A stretch of DNA of 64,000 nucleotides from contig DASZSW010000016.1 in assembly GCA_035548515.1 (NCBI GenBank), positions 1 through 64,000 on the forward strand. The letters run 5' to 3'. How positions within the stretch are numbered: the first letter of the stretch is position 1; every line of letters starts with the position of its first letter. Position numbers and translations under genes: made by a program. This document shows, piece by piece, positions 42,778-52,065 of the stretch. Source of the DNA: DASZQY01 sp035548515 (GTDB taxonomy: Bacteria > Pseudomonadota > Alphaproteobacteria > Rhizobiales > Kaistiaceae). The notes under the pieces were generated by a model. The model had not been told where the DNA came from, searched no databases, and saw only the letters and a program-made list of their open reading frames with translations.

Positions 42778-44246
42778 CCCTCGTAGTTGTCCGCGACCAG
42801 GCGGTTGAGCAGCCGTACGCCCCAGCCCGACGCCCACGACCGATTCACCTCGGTCTGGGGCGAGCCCATCGCGGTGCCGGCGATATCAAGATGCACCCAC
42901 GGCGTATTCTTGACGAACCGCTTGATGAAATGCGCCGCGGTGATCGACCCCCCATCCCGCCCGCCGGCGTTCTTCACGTCGGCGAATCTTGAATCGATCT
43001 GGCGGTCGTATTCGCGGCCGAGCGGCATGCGCCAGACGGTCTCGCCAGTCGCCTCGCCAGCCGCGGTCAGCGCTGCGGCCAGGGCATCGTCGGAGGCAAA
43101 CATGCCGGCGTTCAGGTGGCCGAGCGCGATGATGATGGCGCCGGTCAGCGTCGCCAGATCGATGATGAACTTCGGCTTGAAGCGATCTTCCGTATAGGCC
43201 ACGGCATCGGCCAGGACGAGGCGGCCTTCCGCGTCGGTGTTGATGATTTCGATCGTGCGGCCGGTCATGGCGGTGACGATGTCGCCCGGACGCTGCGCGT
43301 TGCCGTCGGGCATATTCTCGACGATGCCAATGACGCCGATCGCGTTGACCTTCGCCTTGCGGGCGGCGAGCGCGTAGAGCAGGCCGGTGACCGCGGCGGC
43401 GCCCGCCATGTCGCCTTTCATGTCCTCCATGCCGGCGGCCGGCTTGATCGAGATGCCGCCCGTATCGAAGACGACGCCTTTGCCGACGAAAGCGACCGGC
43501 GCATCCTTCGGTTTGCCCCCGTTCCAGCGCATGATCACCAGGCGCGGCGGGCGCGCGGAGCCCTGCGCGACGCCGAGCAGGGCGCGCATGCCGAGCTTCT
43601 TCATCTCGGCCTCGTTCAGCACCTCCACCTTTACGCCAACCTTGGTCAGCGCCTTGACGCGGTCGGCGAACTCGACCGGCCCCAGCACGTTCGGGGGTTC
43701 GTTCACGAGGTCGCGGGCAAAGATCACACCGTCAGCGATCGCACCCTGCGTCCCCCATGCCCTGCGGGCGGCCGCCGGATCGGCGACAGCGATGGTCACG
43801 TCCGTCGGCGGGCGGCTCTTCGGAGCGTCCTCCTTGTCGATCTTGTAGTTGTCGAAGCTGTAGGCCCGGAGCTTCATGCCGAGCGCCAGGTCGGCCGCCT
43901 GCTCCGGCGTGCCGTCGAAATACACCGTCGCCTTCTTCGCCTTGCCGAGCGCGCCGATGATCCCGCCGCCAAGCTCCACCCAGCCGTTCTTGCCCATGTC
44001 CGCTGGCTTGCCGGTGCCGATCGCCACGAGCCGATCGAGGTCGGTGTCGGCCGGCGCGATCAGATCCAGCGCCGTCTTCGCCTTGCCCTTGAAATCGGCG
44101 GTAGCGGCCGCGCGGCGCACGAGTTTCGCGACGCCCAGCGCGGTGGCCGACTTGTCGAGCGTGAGATCATCTCCGACCAGAATGGCGACCGTGCCGGTGG
44201 GCTTCGCGGCGGGCTTGGCGAACGAAATCGTGGCGAGGTCGGTCAT
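42774..44246 (-). CDS. pepA: Leucyl aminopeptidase (cytosol aminopeptidase)
   Basis: A 490-residue M17 two-metal aminopeptidase that removes N-terminal residues from peptides. The family signature NTDAEGRLVLADAVAY is exact; metal ligands lie in VGKGVVFDTGGISIKPAAGM and DMKGDMAGAA. The N-terminal domain is shorter in similarity, as usual. E. coli PepA also binds DNA, but that cannot be inferred here. Its upstream gap holds the divergent lptF promoter. Confidence 0.96.
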   Translation of the reverse strand: MTDLATISFAKPAAKPTGTVAILVGDDLTLDKSATALGVAKLVRRAAATADFKGKAKTALDLIAPADTDLDRLVAIGTGKPADMGKNGWVELGGGIIGALGKAKKATVYFDGTPEQAADLALGMKLRAYSFDNYKIDKEDAPKSRPPTDVTIAVADPAAARRAWGTQGAIADGVIFARDLVNEPPNVLGPVEFADRVKALTKVGVKVEVLNEAEMKKLGMRALLGVAQGSARPPRLVIMRWNGGKPKDAPVAFVGKGVVFDTGGISIKPAAGMEDMKGDMAGAAAVTGLLYALAARKAKVNAIGVIGIVENMPDGNAQRPGDIVTAMTGRTIEIINTDAEGRLVLADAVAYTEDRFKPKFIIDLATLTGAIIIALGHLNAGMFASDDALAAALTAAGEATGETVWRMPLGREYDRQIDSRFADVKNAGGRDGGSITAAHFIKRFVKNTPWVHLDIAGTAMGSPQTEVNRSWASGWGVRLLNRLVADNYEG

Positions 44247-44320
44247 GGCGGCGCTTACCTGATCGTGAAAGGGCGGGAATTAGCCGCCACATACGGCGCG
44301 GATTGTCGCTTGGCAAGGCG

Positions 44321-44350
44321 TTGCGCCGCGTCGCTCCAGCCGTCCATAAT
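44321..44350 (+). promoter_or_regulatory. Candidate lptF operon promoter
   Basis: TTGCGC (44321-44326), an 18-base spacer, and a good -10 CATAAT (44345-44350), 32 bases before the lptF ATG. This would drive lptF-lptG-lptD and perhaps genes beyond. Confidence 0.45.
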
Positions 44351-44382
44351 CGGGTGCAAATGCGCCGTCCGCCGAGTCCTGC

Positions 44383-45555
44383 ATGAAGCTCATCGAGCGA
44401 TACATCCTTCGCCGGATCGTCAGCGCAACCGCCCTCACCTTCCTGGCCCTTGGCGCGATGCTCTGGCTCAGCCAGGCGTTGACCCAGTTCGATCTGGTCA
44501 CCGCCAACGGACAGGCGATCACCACCTTCCTCCAGGTTTCGGCGCTGCTCGTGCCGGTGCTGGTCGCGATCGTGTTTCCCGTCTCGCTTCTGATCGCGGT
44601 GATCTACACATTCACATCGCTCAACACGGACGCGGAGCTCGTCGTCATCAACGCCAGCGGTGCGCGGCAGACGGCAGTGCTGAAGCCGGTGCTGGTGGTG
44701 GCATTTTTCGCCACGCTGATCGTGGCGTCGATGACGCTGTACTTCTCCCCGCTGGCGCTGCGCACCTGGACGGTGCTGATCACCAACGTGCGCAGCAACA
44801 TCATCACGCAGTTCATGCACGAGGGCGCGTTCGTCTCGCTGACGCCCAAGCTCACCTTTTCGATCCACACGCGCAATCAGGATGGGTCGCTCGGCGGCAT
44901 CTTCGTCTCCGACGATCGCGAGGCCGACAAGACCGTCTCCTACCTCGCGGAGCGCGGCGCGATCCTGGAGAATCCGCTGGGCGTGTTCCTGATCATGGCG
45001 AACGGCACGATCCAGCAACGCAGCAAGATCGACCAGTCGATCTCGATGATCGAGTTTTCGTCTTACGCCTTCGACCTGTCGAGCTTCTCGAGCACGGGCA
45101 CGGTGCCGGTGCTGAAACCGATCGAGCGGCCGACGACGTATCTTTTCCACCCCGACGCCGAAGACACCTACTACCAGCAGTTCCCCGCCAAGTTCCGGGC
45201 CGAGCTCAACGATCGCATCGCGTCCCCGCTCTACTGCTTCCTGTTCGCCCTGGTGCCGCTGCTGTTCCTCGGACAGGCAGCGTCGACGCGGCAGGGTCGT
45301 GGCGCAAGCATCGGCGCGGCGGCATTTCTGGCGGTGGCGATCCGCATCGTGCCCATATTCCTGCCGACCGAGACCAGCCTCGTCGCGCAAATCCTCGTCT
45401 ACGCCATTCCGATCGGCCTCAGCCTGCTCGTGATCCTGCTCGTGCTGTCGGGTGTGCAGTGGCGGCCACCGGACCGGCTGGTCGCGATCGGCGAGCGATT
45501 GTTCGCGCGCGCCAGTGGGCTCGTCGGGCAACGCGCGCCCGCGGCAGCCAAATAG
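44383..45555 (+). CDS. lptF: LPS export ABC transporter permease LptF
   Basis: A 390-residue inner-membrane subunit of the LptB2FGC machine that extracts lipopolysaccharide from the inner membrane. It starts KLIERYILRRIVSATALTFL and has three N-terminal and three C-terminal membrane segments around a periplasmic beta-jellyroll (about residues 130-260). The coupling segment PVSLLIAVIYTFTSLNTDAE is characteristic. It is followed 12 bases later by lptG. The ATPase lptB is not in the window. Confidence 0.94.
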   Translation: MKLIERYILRRIVSATALTFLALGAMLWLSQALTQFDLVTANGQAITTFLQVSALLVPVLVAIVFPVSLLIAVIYTFTSLNTDAELVVINASGARQTAVLKPVLVVAFFATLIVASMTLYFSPLALRTWTVLITNVRSNIITQFMHEGAFVSLTPKLTFSIHTRNQDGSLGGIFVSDDREADKTVSYLAERGAILENPLGVFLIMANGTIQQRSKIDQSISMIEFSSYAFDLSSFSSTGTVPVLKPIERPTTYLFHPDAEDTYYQQFPAKFRAELNDRIASPLYCFLFALVPLLFLGQAASTRQGRGASIGAAAFLAVAIRIVPIFLPTETSLVAQILVYAIPIGLSLLVILLVLSGVQWRPPDRLVAIGERLFARASGLVGQRAPAAAK

Positions 45556-45567
45556 GACGCGGCCAGG

Positions 45568-46668
45568 ATGCTCGGGCGGACCCTGTCGTTCTACTTCGCG
45601 CGTCACTTCGCAAAGATGGTGGCCGCCATCTTCATGCTCGCCTTCCTGCTGACTGCGCTCGTGACGTATTTCGAGTTGTTCACGCGCGCTCTCCAGGGCG
45701 AAGCGTCAGCGGGCCTGCTGCTGGCGCTGTCGGCCCTCCTCAAGGTGCCGAGCCTGGTTGAGGATGCGCTGCCCTTCGCGGTGCTGTACGGCTCGATCGC
45801 CGCGTTCGTGATCGCCAACCGGCGGCTTGAGGTCGTGGTCGCCCGCGCCGCCGGAGTGTCCGCCTGGCAGTTTCTGTTGCCTGCCTGCTCGGTCGGGCTG
45901 ATCGCCGGCATTATCGCGACCGGTCTCTACAATCCGGAGGCGGCGACGCTGCGCTCATGGTCGAACACACTGCAGAGCCAGCTTTTCACCGCCCGCTCGC
46001 AACCCATCGAGGCGCCGGATGGCAATGGTCCGACATGGACCCGGCAGCAGGCCGATGACGGCACATCATCGATCATCGGCTCGGTGCAGTCGTTCGATGG
46101 CGGCCTCGGCTTGGTCGGCGTCACCGCCTATGCCTTTGATGCGAATGGCCATTTCAAGGAGCGCATCGACGCGCCCAAGGCCCATTTCCACGACGGCGGG
46201 TGGACGCTCCAGGATGCAACCGTCACAGCGGTGAGCAGCAATCCGAAACGTGTGTCGTCGTACGAACTTGCGAGCAATCTCTCCGCAAACGAGGTGAAGC
46301 GAACCTTCCTACAGATTGATTCGGTTTCGTTTTGGTCGCTTCGCGAGCTGTCGGCTTCCGCCCGTCATGCGGGCATCTCATCCGACCGCTACGATCTGCA
46401 GTACAACGTCCTCCTCGCGCGCCCGATTCTCCTTTTGGCAATGGTACTTATCGCCGCCAACGTGTCGCTCAGATTCTCGCGTTCCAGAGACCTCGGACGC
46501 GTGATTATTACTGGCGTGGCCGTAGGCTTCATGCTTTATGTTGTGATGAAAATTGCGTCTGATTTGGGGAGTGGTGGCGTCGTGCCGCCACTGCTGGCGG
46601 CTTGGCTACCCGCAGTTGTGGCCACGCTGGTCGGCATCACGGTGCTGCTGCACCTGGAGGACGGATGA
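45568..46668 (+). CDS. lptG: LPS export ABC transporter permease LptG
   Basis: A 366-residue partner of LptF with the same layout: N-terminal segments (YFARHFAKMVAAIFMLAFLL), the coupling region LPFAVLYGSIAAFVIANRRL, a periplasmic jellyroll, and C-terminal segments (DLGSGGVVPPLLAAWLPAVV). The stop overlaps the lptD start by four bases (ATGA), so the three lpt genes are translationally linked. Confidence 0.94.
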   Translation: MLGRTLSFYFARHFAKMVAAIFMLAFLLTALVTYFELFTRALQGEASAGLLLALSALLKVPSLVEDALPFAVLYGSIAAFVIANRRLEVVVARAAGVSAWQFLLPACSVGLIAGIIATGLYNPEAATLRSWSNTLQSQLFTARSQPIEAPDGNGPTWTRQQADDGTSSIIGSVQSFDGGLGLVGVTAYAFDANGHFKERIDAPKAHFHDGGWTLQDATVTAVSSNPKRVSSYELASNLSANEVKRTFLQIDSVSFWSLRELSASARHAGISSDRYDLQYNVLLARPILLLAMVLIAANVSLRFSRSRDLGRVIITGVAVGFMLYVVMKIASDLGSGGVVPPLLAAWLPAVVATLVGITVLLHLEDG

Positions 46669-49031
46669 GGGGGGCGCCTCCGCGCCACGTCGTTCCAGTG
46701 CCAAGGGCGTGGGCGGTTTTTGCCGCCGCGTCGGCATGGACGCTGCTCGCCTTCCTCTCGCCGTCGTTCGGTGCGCAGCCGGCCGACGCGACAGCCAAGC
46801 AGATCGATCTGCCCTACTCCGCACCGGTCACCATCAGCCCGAACGAGAAGATGCTCGTCGAGTCCGACCAGCTGGTCTACGACTACGACCGCAATACCGT
46901 CGCCGCCGTCGGCAACGTGAAGATTTACTACGCGGGCTATACGCTCGAGGCGGAGAAGGTTTCCTACAACAAGGGCAACGGCCGGCTGATCGCGACGGGC
47001 AACGTCAAGCTCGTCGATCCGTCGGGCTCGGCGTTCTATTCCGATTACATCGACATCACCGACGACTTCCGCGACGGGTTCGTGCAATCGCTGCGCGTCG
47101 ACACTGCCGACCATGCGCACTTCGCGGCGGAACGGGCCGAGCGTAGTGGCGGCGAGACGACCACGTTCGTCAACGGCACCTACACTGCTTGCGAGCCCTG
47201 CGCCGAGCACCCGGAGAAGCCGGTGCTGTGGAGCGTGAAGGCGGCGAAGATCGTCGTCAATCACCAGGAGCACATGGTCTACTTCACCGACGCCAGCCTC
47301 GAGTTCTTCGGGCTGCCGATCGCGTACCTGCCCTACTTCGGCGCGCCCGACGCGACGGTGAAGCGCAAGACCGGGTTCCTCACTCCCTCAGTCGGTTACT
47401 CCGGACGCGTCGGCACCTTCGCCTCACTCCCCTACTACTGGGTGTTTTCGCCATACTCCGATCTGACGCTGACGCCGAAGGCGTTCTCCAAACAGGGCCT
47501 GCTGCTCGATGGCGAGTACCGCCGACGCACGGAGAACGGCCAGTACACGGTGGAAGCGGCCGGCATCTACCAGCTCAATCCTTCGATGTTCCCGGCAAAC
47601 ACGCCTGCCAGTCAGGCGCTTCGCGGTGGTGTGCGGACGACAGGCGAATTTGCGCTCAATACCGACTGGACGCTCGGCTGGGACGGCACGCTGTCCAGCG
47701 ATCGCGGCTTCACGCGCGACTACGACGTCCTCAACAAGGACACCACGATCACGACCTCGACGGTTCATCTGACCGGCATCCACGACCGCAACTACTTCGA
47801 GGCGCGTTCGTCCTACTTCCAGGTGCTCACCGATCCCGCCAGCGCGCCCGTCGGCGATCCCGCCCTCTACAATCAGGGCCGGCAGGCCTGGGTGGCGCCG
47901 GTTGTCGATCACCAGCGCATCGCCACCAGCGAGATGTTCGGCGGCGAGGTCACGTACACCTCGAACTTCGCCAACACCAACCGCGCCGAGGATGACTGGT
48001 TCGATGCCGACGGCGGCACCTACTACCATGGCACCGCCGGCGATGTTGCCCGCCTCTCGGAGCAGCTCGACTGGCAGCGCCGGATCATCGGCCCGGGCGG
48101 CCAGGTGATCACGCCGTTCGCGTCTCTGCGCGGCGACGCCTTCTTCATGGACGACGTCAGCGCCGCCCTGACGCTGACCAACGCCAACTCCGCCTTCCGC
48201 GTCATGCCGACCGTCGGCGTCGAGTGGAGCCTACCGGTGCTCGCCGTCACCAACGGCGCGACGCACGTCATCGAGCCGAAGATTCAGATCCTCGCGCGCC
48301 CGGACGAAATGGCGGCAGGCACGTTGCCGAACAACGATGCGCAGAGTCTGGTGTTCGATATCTCCAGCCTGTTCGATCGCGACAAATTCTCCGGCTTCGA
48401 TCGCGTCGAGGGTGGCACGCGCGCCAACGTCGGTGTGAACTACACCGGCACCTTCGCCAATGGCGCGCAGATCCAGGGCACCTTCGGCCAGTCGCTGCTG
48501 ATCGCGGGCGCCAATTCCTTCGCCATCGACCCAACCTCGCACGTCGGTGCCTACTCGGGACTGGAGACGAACCTTTCCGACTACGTCGCGGGCGTCTCGT
48601 TCGACACCGGCACGGGCCCGCGCCTGTCGGCGCGCGCGCGCTTCGACGAGAAGACGCTCAACGTCAATCGCGGCGAAGTGCAGGCGACAACCGCGTTCGG
48701 TCCGGTCACGGCATCGGCCTCGTATCTCTACCTGCGCTCCAACCCCAATGTCGGCATCTTCTCGCCGGCCTCGGTGGTACGCGGGGCGGCATCGGTGAAC
48801 ATGTCTGAGAACTGGCGCGCCTTCGGGACGATGACCTACGACATCGCCAAGGCGACCGTGGCGAGCGACAGCTTCGGCATTGCGTTCGACAACGAATGTC
48901 TGACGCTTTCGCTGGCCTACAGCGAGACCTACGCCAGCGACCAGCCGAGCCGCTGGCTCAACCTCCGTATCGCGCTGCGCACCTTCGGCGACGGTACGAT
49001 TTCCGGCGACCTCAACAAGTTCCAGAACTAG
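46665..49031 (+). CDS. lptD: LPS-assembly outer membrane protein LptD
   Basis: A 788-residue outer-membrane translocon that inserts lipopolysaccharide into the outer leaflet with LptE. After a signal region (residues 1 to about 36) comes the periplasmic OstA/LptA-like domain (VSYNKGNGRLIATGNVKLVD), then a long beta-barrel ending in TISGDLNKFQN. Cysteines C176 and C179 (TACEPCAEHP) and C745 (NECLTLSLAYSE) match the conserved disulfide pattern. The ATG at 46665 overlaps lptG; an in-frame start at 46602 would lie inside lptG. Confidence 0.94.
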   Translation: MRGAPPRHVVPVPRAWAVFAAASAWTLLAFLSPSFGAQPADATAKQIDLPYSAPVTISPNEKMLVESDQLVYDYDRNTVAAVGNVKIYYAGYTLEAEKVSYNKGNGRLIATGNVKLVDPSGSAFYSDYIDITDDFRDGFVQSLRVDTADHAHFAAERAERSGGETTTFVNGTYTACEPCAEHPEKPVLWSVKAAKIVVNHQEHMVYFTDASLEFFGLPIAYLPYFGAPDATVKRKTGFLTPSVGYSGRVGTFASLPYYWVFSPYSDLTLTPKAFSKQGLLLDGEYRRRTENGQYTVEAAGIYQLNPSMFPANTPASQALRGGVRTTGEFALNTDWTLGWDGTLSSDRGFTRDYDVLNKDTTITTSTVHLTGIHDRNYFEARSSYFQVLTDPASAPVGDPALYNQGRQAWVAPVVDHQRIATSEMFGGEVTYTSNFANTNRAEDDWFDADGGTYYHGTAGDVARLSEQLDWQRRIIGPGGQVITPFASLRGDAFFMDDVSAALTLTNANSAFRVMPTVGVEWSLPVLAVTNGATHVIEPKIQILARPDEMAAGTLPNNDAQSLVFDISSLFDRDKFSGFDRVEGGTRANVGVNYTGTFANGAQIQGTFGQSLLIAGANSFAIDPTSHVGAYSGLETNLSDYVAGVSFDTGTGPRLSARARFDEKTLNVNRGEVQATTAFGPVTASASYLYLRSNPNVGIFSPASVVRGAASVNMSENWRAFGTMTYDIAKATVASDSFGIAFDNECLTLSLAYSETYASDQPSRWLNLRIALRTFGDGTISGDLNKFQN

Positions 49032-49037
49032 AGAAGC

Positions 49038-49066
49038 TCGGGGCGCCCATCATTTCGCCCGATTTT
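49038..49066 (+). terminator. Rho-independent-type terminator after lptD
   Basis: TCGGGGCG (49038-49045) pairs with CGCCCGA (49056-49062) with one bulged base, followed by TTTT. It may partly separate the lptFGD transcript from the SurA-like gene. Confidence 0.5.
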
Positions 49067-49193
49067 CTGCCTGTGTATGCCGCGCACATGTTGGTCCTCT
49101 CGCGCTACTCCACCCCGGTCTGTCATGATAGTTTCGCGCGCTCGTCATGATGCCTCGTCTGCGGCGGGGCGCATCGTGAGGTTGGGTACTGTG

Positions 49194-50192
49194 ATGCACG
49201 TTCGTTTTCGTATCGCCGGTGGCGCAGCCGCCGTGGTGGCGGCAGCCGTTCTCCTTGCCGCGTGCAACAGCAGCAACACCGCCGTCCCGGCGAACGCGGT
49301 CACCGTCGCCAGCAGCGACAACCTCGGCAAACCCACCGGCAAGCCGAGCGGCAACAGCGCTATTCCGATCCTGGTCAACGATGTGCCAATCACATCGTAC
49401 GACATCAGCCAGCGCGCCAAGCTGATGCGGCTCGGCGGCGGCAAGTCGTCCGACAGCGCCGCGCAGGACGAGCTCATCAACGAGACGCTCGAGATGCTGG
49501 AGGCCCAGCGGCGCGGAGTAAATGTACCGCAGCCGCAGGTCGATGCGGCGTTCGCCTCGATTGCCGGCCGGCTGAAAATGTCGCCGGCGCAGTTCAGCAA
49601 CGGCCTGGCGTCGGAAGGCGTCTCCTCCGACACGCTCAAGAAGCGCCTGCGGGCCCAGATCGCCTGGGCCCAGCTCGTGCAGCAGCGCACGGCCACCAAG
49701 GCGTCGGTGAAGAATGCCGATATCCAGTCGATGCTCACCGAGAAGGGTGATCCGACGTCGATGACGATCAGCGAATTCACGCTCCAGCAGATCGTCTTCG
49801 TGGTGCCGACCGGATCGAGCGCCGGCGCATACGTCCAGCGCCGCAACGAAGCGCAGGCCTTCCGCCAGAGCTTCCCGGGCTGCGACCAGAGTCTCGACAA
49901 GGCGAAGAAGCTGCGCGGCGTCGTCGTCAAGGACATCGGCCGGCGCGACTCGACGCAGCTCCAGGGCAAGGACGGCGAGGAAATCCAGAAGACCCCGGTC
50001 GGCAAGACGGCTCCGCCCGTGCAGACCAACCAGGGCATCGAGCTGATCGCCGTGTGTGCCTCCCGCTCGGTGCAGAGCACGAGCGCGGCGCGCAACGAGG
50101 TGGAGAACAGCCTCTATCTCAAGCAGGCCGAGAGCCTCGGCGCCGACTACCTCAAGGAACTGCGCGACCGCGCCATTATCGAGTACCGCTGA
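49194..50192 (+). CDS. SurA-like chaperone, predicted lipoprotein
   Basis: 332 residues from the ATG at 49194. The N-terminus VAAAVLLAACNSSN is a lipobox with Cys at about residue 24, so it should be lipid-anchored. The SurA N-terminal domain follows (IPILVNDVPITSYDISQRAK then LM; TLEMLEAQRRGVNVPQPQVD). The C-terminal part (LQQIVFVVP, DIGRRDSTQLQG, PPVQTNQGIELIAVCA) corresponds to a single degenerate parvulin domain seen in alphaproteobacterial SurA proteins. SurA escorts outer-membrane proteins including LptD, matching its position after lptD. It is nine bases upstream of pdxA. Prolyl isomerase activity is doubtful. Confidence 0.82.
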   Translation: MHVRFRIAGGAAAVVAAAVLLAACNSSNTAVPANAVTVASSDNLGKPTGKPSGNSAIPILVNDVPITSYDISQRAKLMRLGGGKSSDSAAQDELINETLEMLEAQRRGVNVPQPQVDAAFASIAGRLKMSPAQFSNGLASEGVSSDTLKKRLRAQIAWAQLVQQRTATKASVKNADIQSMLTEKGDPTSMTISEFTLQQIVFVVPTGSSAGAYVQRRNEAQAFRQSFPGCDQSLDKAKKLRGVVVKDIGRRDSTQLQGKDGEEIQKTPVGKTAPPVQTNQGIELIAVCASRSVQSTSAARNEVENSLYLKQAESLGADYLKELRDRAIIEYR

Positions 50193-50200
50193 GGATCGAG

Positions 50201-51226
50201 ATGGCAACCCGCGAGCCCGCCCCGCCCCTGGCGCTCACCATGGGCGAGCCGGCGGGCATCGGGCCGGACGTCACGCTCGCGGCGTGGGCAGCGCGCGAAA
50301 AATTCGATCTCCCCGCGTTCTATTGCCTCGGCGATCCCGCCCTCTATCGCGAGCGGGCGTCGCGGCTCGGTCTCGACGTCGCCGTGGAGGCCGTGACGCC
50401 ATCTGCTGCCGCAACGACCTTTGACCGCGCCCTCCCCGTCGTGCCGCTCGATGCGCCCGTCAAGGCGAACCCTGGCAAGCCGTCGCCGGACAGCGCGCAT
50501 GCCGTGATCGAGGCCATCGCGCGCGCGGTCGGCGACGTGCGTGCCGGCGCGGCCGGCGCCGTGGTCACCGCGCCCATTTCGAAGAAGACCCTGTTCGATG
50601 CCGGCTTCCGCCATCCGGGCCACACCGAATTCCTCGGCACGTTGTCGGCAACCTGGACCGGCGCGCCGGCGCGGCCGGTGATGATGCTGGCCGGCCCCGA
50701 GCTGAAGGCGGTGCCGGTCACCATCCACATTCCGCTGCATGACGTCGCCGCATCTCTGACCACCGCATTGATCGTGGACACGGCGCGTATCGTGGCGAGC
50801 GAACTCCGCACGCGCTTCGCTACGCCCGCACCGCGGCTAGCTGTGGCGGGTCTCAACCCGCACGCCGGCGAGAATGGCGCCTTCGGGGACGAGGACGAAC
50901 GGATCATCGCTCCCGCCGTCGCGGCCTTGCGAGCGGAAGGCGTCGACGCGCGTGGGCCGCTGTCGTCCGACGCGATGTTCCACGCCAAGGCGCGCGCCAC
51001 CTACGACGCGGCGATCTGCATGTATCACGACCAGGCGCTGATCCCGGCGAAGACCATCAACTTCACCGAGACGGTGAACGTGACGCTCGGCCTCGCCTTC
51101 ATCCGCACGTCCCCCGATCATGGCACTGCGTTCGACATAGCCGGCTCCGGCAAGGCGGACCCGTCGAGCCTTGCCGCCGCGCTCAGGCTGGCGGCGGAAC
51201 TGGTGCGCAACCAAGCGGCGGCATGA
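50201..51226 (+). CDS. pdxA: 4-hydroxythreonine-4-phosphate dehydrogenase
   Basis: A 341-residue NAD-dependent enzyme of pyridoxal-5'-phosphate synthesis. Family motifs are LTMGEPAGIGPDVTLAAW at the N-terminus, HTEFLGTLSA, GLNPHAGENGAFGDEDERII and YHDQALIPAKTINF with VNVTLGLAFIRTSPDHGTAF. GAGGATCGAG upstream is the likely ribosome-binding site. It overlaps rsmA by four bases; the surA-pdxA-rsmA order is also known from gammaproteobacteria. Confidence 0.95.
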   Translation: MATREPAPPLALTMGEPAGIGPDVTLAAWAAREKFDLPAFYCLGDPALYRERASRLGLDVAVEAVTPSAAATTFDRALPVVPLDAPVKANPGKPSPDSAHAVIEAIARAVGDVRAGAAGAVVTAPISKKTLFDAGFRHPGHTEFLGTLSATWTGAPARPVMMLAGPELKAVPVTIHIPLHDVAASLTTALIVDTARIVASELRTRFATPAPRLAVAGLNPHAGENGAFGDEDERIIAPAVAALRAEGVDARGPLSSDAMFHAKARATYDAAICMYHDQALIPAKTINFTETVNVTLGLAFIRTSPDHGTAFDIAGSGKADPSSLAAALRLAAELVRNQAAA

Positions 51227-52065
51227 GTCAGATCGACGATCTGCCGCCGCTGCGCGAAGTCATCGCCCGCTACGACATCGCGCCCAAGAAGAACCTCGGC
51301 CAGAATTTCCTTCTCGACCTGAACCTTACGGCGCGGATTGCCCGCGCCGCCGGCCGCCTCGAGGGCGCCACCGTGGTCGAAGTCGGCCCCGGCCCGGGCG
51401 GCCTGACCCGTGCGCTCCTTGCCGAAGGCGCCTCGCGCGTCGTGGCGATCGAACGCGACGAACGGTGCATCGCGGCGCTGGAGGAGATCGCAGCCCGCTA
51501 TCCGGGGCGGCTCACCATCATCGCCGACGATGCGCTCGCCGTCGATATGGCGCGGTTAGCCCAAGACCGCACGCTGGTGGTCGCCAACCTGCCCTACAAC
51601 ATCGCGACGCCGCTGCTGGTCGGGTGGCTGCGCACCGAGCCGTGGCCGCCGTGGTACGAGTCGCTGACGCTGATGTTCCAGCGCGAGGTGGCCGAGCGGA
51701 TCGTTGCTGGCGCCGGTGACGACAGCTACGGCCGCCTCGGCGTGCTCGCCGGCTGGCGAAGCCAAGCGGAGATCGCGTTCGACGTATCGCCGCAAGCGTT
51801 CACGCCACCGCCGAAGGTCACATCCTCCGTCGTCCATCTGATCCCGCGGCCGAGTCCGCTCGCTTGCGACCCGCATGTGCTCGAGCGTGTCGTGGCGGCG
51901 GCCTTCGGCCAGCGCCGCAAGATGTTGCGCCAGAGCTTGCGGACGCTCGGCGTCGATCCACGTCCCTTGTTGGCCGCCGCGGGCATCGAGGAGACGCGTC
52001 GTGCCGAGGAGATTGACGTCGCGGGCTTCGTGGCGCTGGCGAATGCGGCAGCAGATCAGCGCTAA
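51223..52065 (+). CDS. rsmA: 16S rRNA dimethyladenosine transferase
   Basis: A 280-residue KsgA/RsmA enzyme that dimethylates two adjacent adenines in helix 45 of 16S rRNA late in 30S assembly. Motifs: PKKNLGQNFLLDLNLTARIA, SAM-binding VVEVGPGPGGLTRALL, and the catalytic NLPYNIATPLLV. It starts within the pdxA stop (ATGA). Its own stop shares bases with the convergent gmk stop. Confidence 0.96.
   Translation: MSQIDDLPPLREVIARYDIAPKKNLGQNFLLDLNLTARIARAAGRLEGATVVEVGPGPGGLTRALLAEGASRVVAIERDERCIAALEEIAARYPGRLTIIADDALAVDMARLAQDRTLVVANLPYNIATPLLVGWLRTEPWPPWYESLTLMFQREVAERIVAGAGDDSYGRLGVLAGWRSQAEIAFDVSPQAFTPPPKVTSSVVHLIPRPSPLACDPHVLERVVAAAFGQRRKMLRQSLRTLGVDPRPLLAAAGIEETRRAEEIDVAGFVALANAAADQR

Noticed and set aside
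43116..45761. 881-codon plus-strand frame, the longest shadow in the window
   Set aside because: Spans pepA in antisense and lptF in the wrong frame; composition changes at the gene borders and no domain is present.
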